The notes: generated by a model from the letters alone, not told the origin. A DNA stretch of 5,677 bases from Dehalococcoidia bacterium (GCA_030689845.1 JAUYHV010000116.1:1-5677); one strand, 5' to 3'. Shown: positions 1-5,637, counted from the first letter of the stretch. Program-made: numbers and translations.

Positions 1-1
1 A

Positions 2-595
2 TTCTCTTTACCGGCCCGGCTTGCACTGATATTCGAGTTTTTAGTGGGGATCATGCTGGTCTTCCTGGGAACACAGATTTTCTGGAACCTGCGGAAACGC
101 CGCGTCCACCTCCATCCCCACGAATACGGCGAACGTTCCCACCTGCATCTCCACTCCCATGCCGAGTCTACCCAACACAGCCATCACAGAATTTCAAAAA
201 TACGTCACTGGACTTACTTTCTCATTGCCGGCATGAGTCCGGGCGAACACGGTCATGAAAAATTCAGGGAACTAAATAAGCCCTTTTTCCGACTGAAATC
301 CTTTATCGTAGGAACAATCCACGGACTTGCGGGAAGCGCTGCTCTCCTCCTCCTGGTCCTTGCCGGGCTAAAGTCAACCCTTGCGGGTGTTTCTTACATT
401 CTCCTGTTTGGGCTGGGTTCTATAGCCTCCATGGGTGTTATAACGTATTTTATAAGTTTGCCCTTTGCCTTCTCATCCCGCGTCCCGAGAATCAACAGGG
501 CGGTTCAACTGGTGTCAGGATGCCTGAGTATCGTTTTCGGATTTTTGCTGATGTATGAGGTCGGGATAGGGCACGGTTTGTTTAAAACCGGGTAG
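2..595 (+). CDS. UreH/NicO-type nickel/cobalt membrane permease, 5' end outside window
   Basis: The frame is open from the first complete codon (base 2) to TAG at 593-595, giving 197 visible residues, so the true start lies upstream. A GTG at 44 lies inside a membrane helix and is unlikely to be the real start. In order one sees a helix (about residues 7-28), a cytosolic-type basic patch, a histidine-rich loop at residues 36-62 with ten His, then a helix carrying VGTIHGLAGSAALLLLVL (about 103-120), and two further hydrophobic segments (about 126-156 and 168-187). The HGLAGSAA signature and the His-rich loop before it are typical of UreH-like urease accessory/nickel-cobalt permeases related to NicO, which act in the cytoplasmic membrane. 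No urease or hydrogenase gene is visible, so the substrate (Ni, Co or other) is inferred from family only. It converges on the molybdate operon. An unspecified heavy-metal or sulfite-type exporter relative is the main alternative. Confidence 0.8.
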   Translation, partial: FSLPARLALIFEFLVGIMLVFLGTQIFWNLRKRRVHLHPHEYGERSHLHLHSHAESTQHSHHRISKIRHWTYFLIAGMSPGEHGHEKFRELNKPFFRLKSFIVGTIHGLAGSAALLLLVLAGLKSTLAGVSYILLFGLGSIASMGVITYFISLPFAFSSRVPRINRAVQLVSGCLSIVFGFLLMYEVGIGHGLFKTG

Positions 596-598
596 AGG

Positions 599-630
599 TT
601 AAATAGAGGTATTCCTGGAAACGGGAGTGA
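599..630 (+). repeat. Dispersed repeat, copy 1 of 3
   Basis: This begins four bases after the permease stop. It matches copy 3 (748-779) at 29 of 32 positions. Its second half can fold into a 7-bp stem (611-617 with 622-628, including two G-U pairs) closed by a GAAA loop at 618-621, a stable GNRA tetraloop if transcribed from the + strand. It is followed by a separate hairpin at 638-656. Its function is unknown. Confidence 0.7.
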
Positions 631-637
631 TACATTA

Positions 638-656
638 ACGGAGGGCGGGCCTCCGT
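638..656 (+). other. Perfect 7-bp hairpin downstream of permease gene
   Basis: ACGGAGG at 638-644 is the exact reverse complement of CCTCCGT at 650-656, with a 5-base loop. It lies 42 bases after the permease stop, where a terminator would be expected, but no T-run follows on either strand, so it is not a standard intrinsic terminator. It is the hairpin of the first repeat unit. Confidence 0.55.
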
Positions 657-670
657 GCCCGTCCAGAAAG

Positions 671-703
671 TAAACAGAAGTCACCTGGAAACGGGGATTG
701 AGG
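671..703 (+). repeat. Dispersed repeat, copy 2 of 3
   Basis: This is the most diverged copy. It keeps TAAAcAGAaGT, then CCTGGAAACGGGG and ATTGAGG. It has one base fewer before CCTGG than copy 1 and one extra G after the GAAA loop, so only a 4-bp stem (684-687 with 692-695) remains around the loop at 688-691. A 5-bp hairpin (GCGCA 703-707 with TGCGC 713-717) follows directly. It starts 71 bases after the equivalent T of copy 1 (base 600). Confidence 0.6.
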
Positions 704-747
704 CGCATCTTGTGCGCTCACAGGCAGGGACGCCTTTGCCACCAGGA

Positions 748-780
748 TTAAATAGAGGTATTTCTGGAAACTGGATTGAG
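748..780 (+). repeat. Dispersed repeat, copy 3 of 3
   Basis: This copy is 29/32 identical to copy 1 and shares ATTGAGG plus GCAT with copy 2. The GAAA loop (767-770) is kept, but the stem has two mismatches. A further hairpin follows at 782-801 (8 bp with one mismatch and a CCAA loop). It starts 78 bases after copy 2 and ends 64 bases from the 3' end of modC. Confidence 0.65.
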
Positions 781-843
781 GTGCATGGGCCAACCCGAGC
801 ATGGTATTCTGAATATCGCGGTAACGCCAGCCTCCCGCTTGTT

Positions 844-1953
844 TTAAACGAAGGGGTCTTTTGGTGGAAGGGTGGTAAGCCAGTGACAATGCTCGGCACC
901 GACGATAAGGTAAACCTGCTCTCCCTCCGTTAGTTTCAACTCCCCGGCATAGGCTTTGGTAGTCCTGACCACAATTTCATCCATGGATTCGGTTATCACA
1001 CGGATATAACTGTATACTCCCAGGTAATCAAAGTGCCGGATGGTCCCCCGTAAAATATTGGGCGCTGAAATATCCCCGGGGACTGCCCGGGCCAGGATGA
1101 TGTCATGGGCTCCCACGGTTACGAATCCCGATATGTCCGCGCGTATGGGATTCAATGGGATGGACAGGACGAGACCGCCTTCGGTAGCGACTTTCTCGAT
1201 GCCCTCTTCGGGGCGCAGTTCTTTTCTTTCCACCTTAAAGGTATTTATTGGAGTATCCTTACCGTCGAGGCTCAGACCCCTCAACCCGGCAAGAAGTTCC
1301 GCCGGGTTTCCCTGGTTTACCAGTTTTCCGTGCACCAGGGTAAACACAAAATCGGCTATGGTCATGACCTCGTTGGGGTCGTGGGATACGTATAAGACAG
1401 GGATTTGGAAGGTGTCTTTAACCTTGAGCAAATAGGGGAATATCTTGTAGCGCAAAGGTATATCCAGGGAACCGAGGGGTTCGTCCAGGAGGAGTATCCC
1501 GGGGGATGAAGCCAGCGCCCGGGCCAAAGCTACTCTCTGTTTTTCTCCGCCGGAAAGAGAAGGCGGGAACCGGTTAACAGTATGGCCGAGGTTCAGGACA
1601 TCGATAACATGGTCTATGAAAGGTCCCGCAGTCCCCCGGTTGGCTCCGTAGCAGATGTTATCCCTCACGCTGAGGTGAGGGAAAAGGGAAGCATCCTGGG
1701 GTACCCAGCCAATGTGCCTTTCCCTGGCGGGAATATTTATCTTTTTTTCAGAATCGAAAAATACCTTTTCCCCTATCTTTATAAGGCCCTGGCGGGGTTT
1801 TTTTAAACCGCAAATAAGTTCCATCAAGGTGGACTTGCCGGCTCCGGACGGGCCGAAAACAGCCAGAACTTTACAGTCCACATCGACGTCTATCCGGAGG
1901 GAAAAGGAGTCTACCATATACTCCAGGTCAAAACGCCAGTTTATCAGGTTCAC
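844..1953 (-). CDS. modC: Molybdate ABC transporter, ATP-binding protein ModC
   Basis: This is the cytoplasmic ATPase that drives molybdate import through ModB. The 369-residue protein shows Walker A GPSGAGKST (34-42), Q-loop Gln86 in VPQDASLFPHLSV, ABC signature LSGGEKQRVALARAL (133-147), Walker B ILLLDE (153-158), D-loop SLD (162-164) and switch His191 in YVSHD. A C-terminal TOBE/Mop-type molybdate-binding domain spans about 296-360 and begins SAPNILRGTIRHFDYLG. That domain and the full length are typical of ModC rather than of a generic ATPase. The start is GTG at 1953-1951, overlapping the modB stop by 4 bases (GTGA), which suggests translational coupling; only a weak AAAGG lies upstream. 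This start puts the first beta strand of the domain in place, whereas the next ATG (residue 13) would remove it. It is the last gene of the operon, and no intrinsic terminator is visible after the stop. Confidence 0.96.
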   Translation of the reverse strand: MNLINWRFDLEYMVDSFSLRIDVDVDCKVLAVFGPSGAGKSTLMELICGLKKPRQGLIKIGEKVFFDSEKKINIPARERHIGWVPQDASLFPHLSVRDNICYGANRGTAGPFIDHVIDVLNLGHTVNRFPPSLSGGEKQRVALARALASSPGILLLDEPLGSLDIPLRYKIFPYLLKVKDTFQIPVLYVSHDPNEVMTIADFVFTLVHGKLVNQGNPAELLAGLRGLSLDGKDTPINTFKVERKELRPEEGIEKVATEGGLVLSIPLNPIRADISGFVTVGAHDIILARAVPGDISAPNILRGTIRHFDYLGVYSYIRVITESMDEIVVRTTKAYAGELKLTEGEQVYLIVGAEHCHWLTTLPPKDPFV

Positions 1954-2624
1954 TTTTTTACTGCCTTTTTAACATATCCCTCGGAAAAATACATTGCCGC
2001 AAAGGCTATGACGACGGATATAATCATCAGTACAAAGGCTTCCCGGTCCCTGTTATTAATAACGCTGGAATAAATACCCAGTGCCAGGGTTTGGGTTTTG
2101 CCCGGGATATTGCCTGCAATCATGGTGGTGGCCCCGAATTCCCCCAGGGCACGGCAAAAGGCCAGTAAAAGTCCGTATATAACTCCCTGCCGGGCAAGGG
2201 GAAATGAGACGGTAAAGAAACGGCGGACCCGCCCGCTGCCCAGGGATTCGGCAACCTGTTCCAGCCGCTGGGGCACGTCTGAGAAAGCCTGCTGACAGGC
2301 CCTGACCAATAGGGGGAAAGAGACCACCGCAGCGGCGATGGCAGCGGCTACCCAGGTATATACTATCTGCCAGCCCAGTTTTTCTGTTAAAAAGTCACCG
2401 AAAGGCCTGTTGCGGGAAAAAAGGAACAGCAGGAGCAGGCCGACGGCTACCGGGGGCAGCACCATGGGAAGGGCTACCAGCGTTTCTACCAGGCTTTTCC
2501 CCCTGAAATTCCACCTTGCCAGGAGATAACCCAGGAAAATGCCCGGGCCGGCGATCACCAGGACGCCGGTAATGGCAACCTGGAAGGTCCTGATAACAAT
2601 GTCCAGTATTTCCATGTAATTCAT
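1950..2624 (-). CDS. modB: Molybdate ABC transporter, permease ModB
   Basis: This is the integral membrane subunit forming the molybdate channel, with about five to six membrane segments in 224 residues, the usual ModB length. Visible signatures are LPMVLPPVAVGLLLLFLF (52-69), the cytoplasmic coupling region VAESLGSGRVRRFFTVSFPL (124-143), which contacts ModC, and the ModB-typical stretch GEFGATTMIAGNIPGKTQTL (161-180). ATG at 2624-2622 overlaps the modA stop as ATGA, and the gene's own TGA overlaps the modC GTG, so all three genes are tightly coupled. A second ATG, three codons later, is an equally possible start. An AGGA lies about 15 bases upstream of the first ATG, inside modA. Confidence 0.96.
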   Translation of the reverse strand: MNYMEILDIVIRTFQVAITGVLVIAGPGIFLGYLLARWNFRGKSLVETLVALPMVLPPVAVGLLLLFLFSRNRPFGDFLTEKLGWQIVYTWVAAAIAAAVVSFPLLVRACQQAFSDVPQRLEQVAESLGSGRVRRFFTVSFPLARQGVIYGLLLAFCRALGEFGATTMIAGNIPGKTQTLALGIYSSVINNRDREAFVLMIISVVIAFAAMYFSEGYVKKAVKK

Positions 2625-3478
2625 TTGATTATGAGAAATCCTGCCTGCTCAAAGCGCTGCGCTGCCTGGGGAGATTGCAGGTACCGCAAAATACCGTCGC
2701 TTTGCGTCTTGTTCCTGGTATTTTTAGTTACAGCGGCGGGATACACTATTTTTGGGCCCTCCTCTTTCGGCACGGAATAAACAATACGCGAGGACCTGGC
2801 GGCACGGGCATCGGTCCTGTAAACAATTCCCAGGTCTGCATTCCCTGATTCCACCGCTGCCAGTACCGCCCTGACATTGTCAACGGTAACCGAACCGGCT
2901 TTAACACTCTCATATATTCCCTTTTTCTCCAGGTATTGCCTGGCGTAATTGCCGATGGGCACTGCCGGATCGCACAGGGCAATGACCGTATTTCTTTTTC
3001 CAAGAATCTCCTCAGGCGTACTACCTGAAACAGGGTAATGTTCCGCCGCGATGAACACCATCTGGTTGCCGAGCAGGTCAACCCTGGTGTTCTCTGCTAT
3101 CAGTCCCGCCCTCTCAAGAAGGTCCATCTGGACCTCGTCCGCCGGGAAGAACAGGTCGACAGGCGCGCCCTCTATTATTTGCCTGGCTATGGCCGATGAA
3201 GCTCCGAGGCTCAAATATATCCTGGTCCCCGGATGTTCTCTGGAGTAATCCTCTCCTATCAGTTTTAAAACATCTCCCAGGCTGCTGGCAGCGCCGATAG
3301 TGATATCACCTTTAGTGCCTGATTCAACACCCTGTTTTCCTTCTGCAGCGCTATTTTGTTGGCCGGTCGAAGGAGCGTTTTCTTTTAAATAACAGGCAGG
3401 AGAAGTCGAGATGGCAGCCATGACGAAAAGTATGGATAGAAATAATCGGCATTTGATGAAATTAAAAATTATTTCCAT
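2621..3478 (-). CDS. modA: Molybdate-binding lipoprotein ModA
   Basis: This is the extracytoplasmic substrate-binding protein that delivers molybdate (possibly tungstate) to ModBC; it has 285 residues. Residues 1-28 form a signal peptide with a hydrophobic core at about 12-23, and Cys29 is a probable lipid anchor site. The preceding SPA is an atypical lipobox lacking Leu at -3. A hydrophilic linker (30-57) leads to the mature fold: ITIGAASSLGDVL (59-71), GASSAIARQI (92-101), APVDLFFPADEVQMDLLERA (105-124), VPIGNYA (173-179), DNVRAVLAAVESGNADLGIV (200-219) and Tyr220. The Ser pairs at 65-66 and 94-95, the VPxGxYA loop and Tyr220 sit where ModA proteins bind the oxyanion. The start ATG (3478-3476) is fixed by an in-frame TGA 6 bases upstream; the SD is poor (ACAGG directly before the ATG), which suggests coupling to the small frame upstream. 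It is the first mod gene. Confidence 0.95.
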   Translation of the reverse strand: MEIIFNFIKCRLFLSILFVMAAISTSPACYLKENAPSTGQQNSAAEGKQGVESGTKGDITIGAASSLGDVLKLIGEDYSREHPGTRIYLSLGASSAIARQIIEGAPVDLFFPADEVQMDLLERAGLIAENTRVDLLGNQMVFIAAEHYPVSGSTPEEILGKRNTVIALCDPAVPIGNYARQYLEKKGIYESVKAGSVTVDNVRAVLAAVESGNADLGIVYRTDARAARSSRIVYSVPKEEGPKIVYPAAVTKNTRNKTQSDGILRYLQSPQAAQRFEQAGFLIIK

Positions 3479-3484
3479 CCTGTC

Positions 3485-3571
3485 TCATTTAAGGTCCGGG
3501 ACATGGAAATAACTGCCTGAGGTTACCGGTAGCGCTGCAACAAAAAAGATAAGCGGCAAAAAAGTCTTCAT
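3485..3571 (-). CDS. Possible 28-residue signal-peptide-like leader ORF before modA
   Basis: ATG at 3571-3569 opens a 28-codon frame ending in TGA at 3487-3485, six bases before the modA ATG and in the same reading frame. The peptide begins MKTFLPLIFFVAALPVTSGS and ends with eight mostly polar residues. It looks like an N-terminal signal or one membrane segment. No good ribosome binding site precedes it (GAAAGTTGA only), and an in-frame TGA lies just upstream, so expression is uncertain. It may be a coupling leader for modA, a remnant of a duplicated signal sequence, or chance. No molybdenum-cofactor riboswitch was recognised in the same 140 bases. Confidence 0.35.
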   Translation of the reverse strand: MKTFLPLIFFVAALPVTSGSYFHVPDLK

Positions 3572-3618
3572 AGTTCAACTTTCAGATTGCCCTATGCGGC
3601 ATGGTAAAGTGAGATCAT

Positions 3619-4140
3619 CTAACGCTTTGTTCCTTTTGCCCAATCCGGGTGTTCCTCCTTTTGCACCATCCCCACACCCACAGCCTCCCACATAGGATAA
3701 AACACGAATGCCAGCCACTCAGCCGGTTTGTCCGGGTTAGTGTTATAGTGCTGGTGGTCGCAGCCGTCGGGCTTAATAGGAAGTACTATCAGGTCGCCCT
3801 CTACCCAGTCATATCTTACCCCGTCAACTACAGTGTACCCTTCCCCCTCGATAACATATATCACCAGGCCACCCTGGTGGTTGTGTTTCCCGGAATGTTT
3901 CTGGATCTGGTTGATGAAAATATGCCATCCGGGAGTGCCCACATTGGGCCAGTCTTTCCTGTGCAGCAGGTACTTGACGAATCCCTGCCGGTTCTGGGCA
4001 AAATCACAATCCTTTCCCTTTATTACAATTTTCCCTTCCATGCGCTGCTGCATAGCATCGTTAACGGCTTTCATAGCCTGCTCATACAGGTTCTCCTGGG
4101 GTTCTGGTTCTCTTTTCCTCTCCGAAGTTTTTTCTACCAC
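3619..4140 (-). CDS. Single-domain cupin protein, probable metal-binding enzyme or sensor
   Basis: This 173-residue cytoplasmic protein has a charged, probably helical N-terminal arm (1-40) and one cupin barrel (about 72-150). Cupin motif 1 reads HSGKHNHQGGLVIYVIEGEG (82-101). It has the His86-x-His88 pair but lacks the usual Glu a few residues later (Leu/Val there). Motif 2 reads GDLIVLPIKPDGCDHQHYN (115-133) with His129 and His131. The likely metal site is therefore a three-His type, as in gentisate/salicylate-type dioxygenases, but no substrate can be named. The start is GTG at 4140-4138, supported by AGGAG 8 bases upstream. A promoter is proposed at 4281-4310. The gene lies 140 bases upstream of modA in the same direction with no terminator seen between them, so a cupin-modABC transcript is possible. 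The exact function is unknown. Confidence 0.85.
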   Translation of the reverse strand: MVEKTSERKREPEPQENLYEQAMKAVNDAMQQRMEGKIVIKGKDCDFAQNRQGFVKYLLHRKDWPNVGTPGWHIFINQIQKHSGKHNHQGGLVIYVIEGEGYTVVDGVRYDWVEGDLIVLPIKPDGCDHQHYNTNPDKPAEWLAFVFYPMWEAVGVGMVQKEEHPDWAKGTKR

Positions 4141-4148
4141 GGGTAAGG

Positions 4149-4153
4149 CTCCT
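4149..4153 (-). promoter_or_regulatory. Ribosome binding site of the cupin gene
   Basis: On the - strand this reads AGGAG, extended upstream as AGAG, with 8 bases to the GTG at 4140. It decides the GTG start, since no ATG suits the site. Confidence 0.75.
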
Positions 4154-4214
4154 CTCTGGCGGTTTATTTTTCAGTTAGTATTGTCATAGCCGGCTGAAGG
4201 CTCACCATTTCTTG

Positions 4215-4261
4215 TTTTCCCCTGGCGGCAGGCTGGTGGCACGTTAACTTAAAGGGGAAAA
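4215..4261. repeat. 9-bp perfect inverted repeat in the cupin leader
   Basis: TTTTCCCCT (4215-4223) is the exact reverse complement of AGGGGAAAA (4253-4261), with 29 bases between. It lies in the predicted 5' leader of the cupin transcript, between the proposed promoter and the RBS. There is no T-run after the stem on either strand, so it is not a plain terminator. It could be an operator, an mRNA stem or part of a leader structure. Confidence 0.5.
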
Positions 4262-4280
4262 AAATAGCTTTGCCGCCCTA

Positions 4281-4310
4281 ATTCTAATATAACAATCCAT
4301 ATCTTGACAA
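4281..4310 (-). promoter_or_regulatory. Probable sigma-A promoter for the cupin (and perhaps mod) transcript
   Basis: On the - strand TTGTCA (4310-4305) is followed after 18 bases by TAGAAT (4286-4281). Each hexamer matches the consensus at 5 of 6. Transcription would start near 4275, giving a leader of about 135 bases before the cupin GTG. It overlaps the opposite-facing promoter region. Confidence 0.5.
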
Positions 4311-4313
4311 TGT

Positions 4314-4322
4314 TGGTATAAT
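4314..4322 (+). promoter_or_regulatory. Extended -10 promoter element, rightward
   Basis: TGGTATAAT is a perfect extended -10 (TGn plus TATAAT). A TTGACA at 4304-4309 is only 7 bases upstream, too close to act as its -35, and no good -35 is seen at 16-18 bases (AATCCA at 17). Transcription would start near 4329 and run toward the orphan RBS at 4344, the broken gene at 4464 and the nitroreductase at 4791. Confidence 0.55.
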
Positions 4323-4343
4323 AAATACACGTTTTAAACACAT

Positions 4344-4372
4344 GGGAGGTAAGCAGTTTGAGAGAGCAATAA
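4344..4372 (+). other. Orphan strong RBS with TTG start and four-codon frame
   Basis: GGGAGGT (4344-4350) is the strongest Shine-Dalgarno in this intergenic region and sits 8 bases before a TTG (4358-4360). The frame stops after four codons (TAA at 4370-4372). An overlapping ATG at 4342 gives 13 residues, MGGKQFERAIKVW, before TAG. With the promoter just upstream, this is either the surviving start of a lost gene or a very short leader peptide. Confidence 0.4.
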
Positions 4373-4463
4373 AAGTATGGTAGATACACCGTTTCGTTGT
4401 GTCATGTTATGGCGTCCCGCGAATTATTAACCACAGAAATAAAGTTTGAAAGGCGATGACAAG

Positions 4464-4640
4464 ATGGAAACTAATATCAATTCCCGTTTAACAAAATATA
4501 TCATAGCGTCGGTAATTTTCTTTGCCTGGGTTACCGTGCAGTGAGCCCTTCAAGCGCAGCAACCCATACACGATTTTCTCGTTGGTCCAGCGGCAATAAT
4601 CGTTGGGGCTCATGTTCATATCGGTACCCTTATTTATTGA
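4464..4640 (+). pseudogene. Decayed membrane-protein gene interrupted by TGA, identity uncertain
   Basis: ATG at 4464, with AAAGG 10 bases upstream, opens a frame of 26 residues ending in TGA (4542-4544). The same frame continues without change for another 31 codons to a second TGA (4638-4640). Part one is METNINSRL followed by a membrane helix (KYIIASVIFFAWVTV). Part two includes QQPIHDFLVGPAAIIVGAHV and then HIGTLIY, hydrophobic with a HxH pair. The pair in a membrane segment recalls the heme-ligand helix of heme-copper oxidase/NO reductase subunit I-like proteins; that is a resemblance by eye only. After the second TGA the frame stays open to TAA at 4773-4775 but looks less protein-like, while another frame (about 4664-4692) reads TLCHMFIAGMF, suggesting an indel. 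Alternatives are a genuine 26-residue single-helix peptide, or TGA recoding, for which no SECIS-like hairpin was recognised. Confidence 0.4.
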
Positions 4641-4779
4641 CTTTCCGGAGGTTTTAACATAGACTCTTTGCCATATGTTCATTGCTGGGATGTTTTAAAT
4701 ACCCTTATTTCCATAAACAAAATCACCAACGTGACTGGATTGCGACTACCACTAATAAAAAAAGTGAAATATTAAACAA

Positions 4780-4785
4780 GGGAGG
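4780..4785 (+). promoter_or_regulatory. Ribosome binding site of the nitroreductase gene
   Basis: GGGAGG lies 5 bases before ATG at 4791. It fixes that ATG as the start over the overlapping out-of-frame ATG at 4786. Confidence 0.8.
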
Positions 4786-4790
4786 ATGCC

Positions 4791-5507
4791 ATGAGCGACT
4801 TTGATACCTTTGCCGCCATCGTGAAAAAACGGAGGAGCACCAGGTTTTTTAAACCGGACCCCATCCCAGAGGACAATGTTCAAAAAGTCATTGAGTGCGG
4901 ACAGTGGGCCATGTCCGGGGGAAATTCCCAGCCGTGGCAGTTTATTGTTATAAAGAACGGGCAAACCCGCCACAAGATTGCCACCCTCCATGCCGAAGTC
5001 AGGACCTTAACCCGTCCCCTGGAGCTTTCCAGGGCTGCCGCATTACAGCACCCGGGGTCTCCTGAAGCGATGCCTTCACCCTTTGCTGATGCCCCCGTCC
5101 ACATAGCCGTTGTCGGCGATCCCAGGACGCTGGTCACCTCCGTTGTGAGCGCGTCCATTATAACCGGCGAACGGGAGGTGTTTCACCACGGCATGGCCAA
5201 CGCCGCCATGGTAATGCACCTGGCCGCCGCTTCCCTGGGGCTCAATTCTGAGTGGGTCAGCGTCAGTCCCGCCTGGGAGGACTCGTTGAAACGGCTCCTT
5301 GGAGTGCCTGAAATATTAAAGCTCCCCCTTCTGGTTGTCCTTGGTTATGCAGCAAAGGGGCCTTCAGCAGGTTTCAGGCACAACCTGGAGAGTATCGTCC
5401 ACAAAGAAAAATATGAAATGTCCAAGTTTCGTTCTACCGAGGCTGTCCTGGAGGGAGTCACTGAAATTCACAGGCACCGAACCGAAGGCAGGAAAAGCTC
5501 AAAATAG
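4791..5507 (+). CDS. Nitroreductase-family flavoprotein
   Basis: This is a 238-residue soluble protein of the FMN-dependent nitroreductase fold, normally a dimer that reduces nitro compounds, quinones or other acceptors with NAD(P)H. The substrate here is unknown. Signatures in order are the FMN-phosphate motif RRSTR (14-18), IPEDNVQKVIECGQWAMSGG (25-44), NSQPWQFIVIKNG (45-57), an acidic/His helix region GEREVFHHGMANAAMVMHLA (126-145), GLNSEWVS (150-157), and the C-terminal flavin-side segment LLGVPEILKLPLLVVLGYAA (169-188). The length is slightly above the common 170-220, owing to a basic, low-complexity tail (from about 205) ending RHRTEGRKSSK. The start is ATG at 4791 with a strong RBS. 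It stands alone on the + strand, and the only promoter seen is far upstream near 4314. The DMB synthase BluB is a related family but is not specifically indicated. Confidence 0.9.
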   Translation: MSDFDTFAAIVKKRRSTRFFKPDPIPEDNVQKVIECGQWAMSGGNSQPWQFIVIKNGQTRHKIATLHAEVRTLTRPLELSRAAALQHPGSPEAMPSPFADAPVHIAVVGDPRTLVTSVVSASIITGEREVFHHGMANAAMVMHLAAASLGLNSEWVSVSPAWEDSLKRLLGVPEILKLPLLVVLGYAAKGPSAGFRHNLESIVHKEKYEMSKFRSTEAVLEGVTEIHRHRTEGRKSSK

Positions 5508-5617
5508 TCCGTCAATAAAAATGGTTCCTTCTCAACCTGAGTGGGTAAGAAAAAATGAAGTTACATAGGTTAAGACATATACGATGAAGGGTTCACCTGA
5601 TGCGTCTTCTTTTACCC
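5508..5617. other. Non-coding stretch after the nitroreductase
   Basis: No supported gene is present. The stretch holds an imperfect long-range inverted repeat, GGGTAAGAAAA (5543-5553) against 5607-5617 (one G-T pair and one mismatch), with a nested AAGAC (5572-5576)/GTCTT (5604-5608). No intrinsic terminator with a T-run is visible. Confidence 0.35.
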
Positions 5618-5637
5618 ATTCCGACGAAAGTCGGAAT
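5618..5637. repeat. REP/dRS3-like palindrome with GAAA loop
   Basis: ATTCCGAC (5618-5625) and GTCGGAAT (5630-5637) form a perfect 8-bp stem around GAAA, followed by CCAG. The ATTCC...GGAATCCAG shape is that of widely dispersed short palindromes such as the neisserial dRS3 type (ATTCCC-N8-GGGAAT). It has no T-run, so it is more likely a mobile-type repeat than a terminator. It sits 12 bases before the start of a probable GIY-YIG gene. Confidence 0.65.

Noticed and set aside
638..656. Intrinsic terminator for the permease gene
   Set aside because: The stem is good, but no T-run follows on either strand.
681..745. c-di-GMP-I (GEMM) riboswitch fragment
   Set aside because: A short GGGACGC...GCC stretch recalls it, but the conserved pairing core and the rest of the aptamer are missing, and no + strand gene follows.
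599..780. Degenerate CRISPR array
   Set aside because: Three ~32-base repeats at 71 and 78 base intervals have CRISPR-like dimensions, but the copies differ by substitutions and indels, the spacing is uneven, the intervening sequences fold as hairpins, and no cas gene is visible.
655..933. Overlapping frames on both strands between the permease and modC
   Set aside because: They run through the repeats and the 3' end of modC in other frames, have no RBS and encode repeat-derived sequence.
3588..3602. Terminator between the cupin and modA
   Set aside because: Only a 4-bp TGCC/GGCA stem is present with no T-run, so it would not be expected to end transcription.
4304..4322. TTGACA and TATAAT as one standard promoter
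   Set aside because: The hexamers are only 7 bases apart instead of 16-18, so they cannot work together. The -10 is instead called as an extended -10.
4488..4682. 64-codon reading frame on the - strand, or a 43-codon version starting at 4619 after AAGGG
   Set aside because: It lies antisense to the probable decayed membrane gene, has no recognisable motifs, and the long version has no RBS. It is kept only as a weak possibility.
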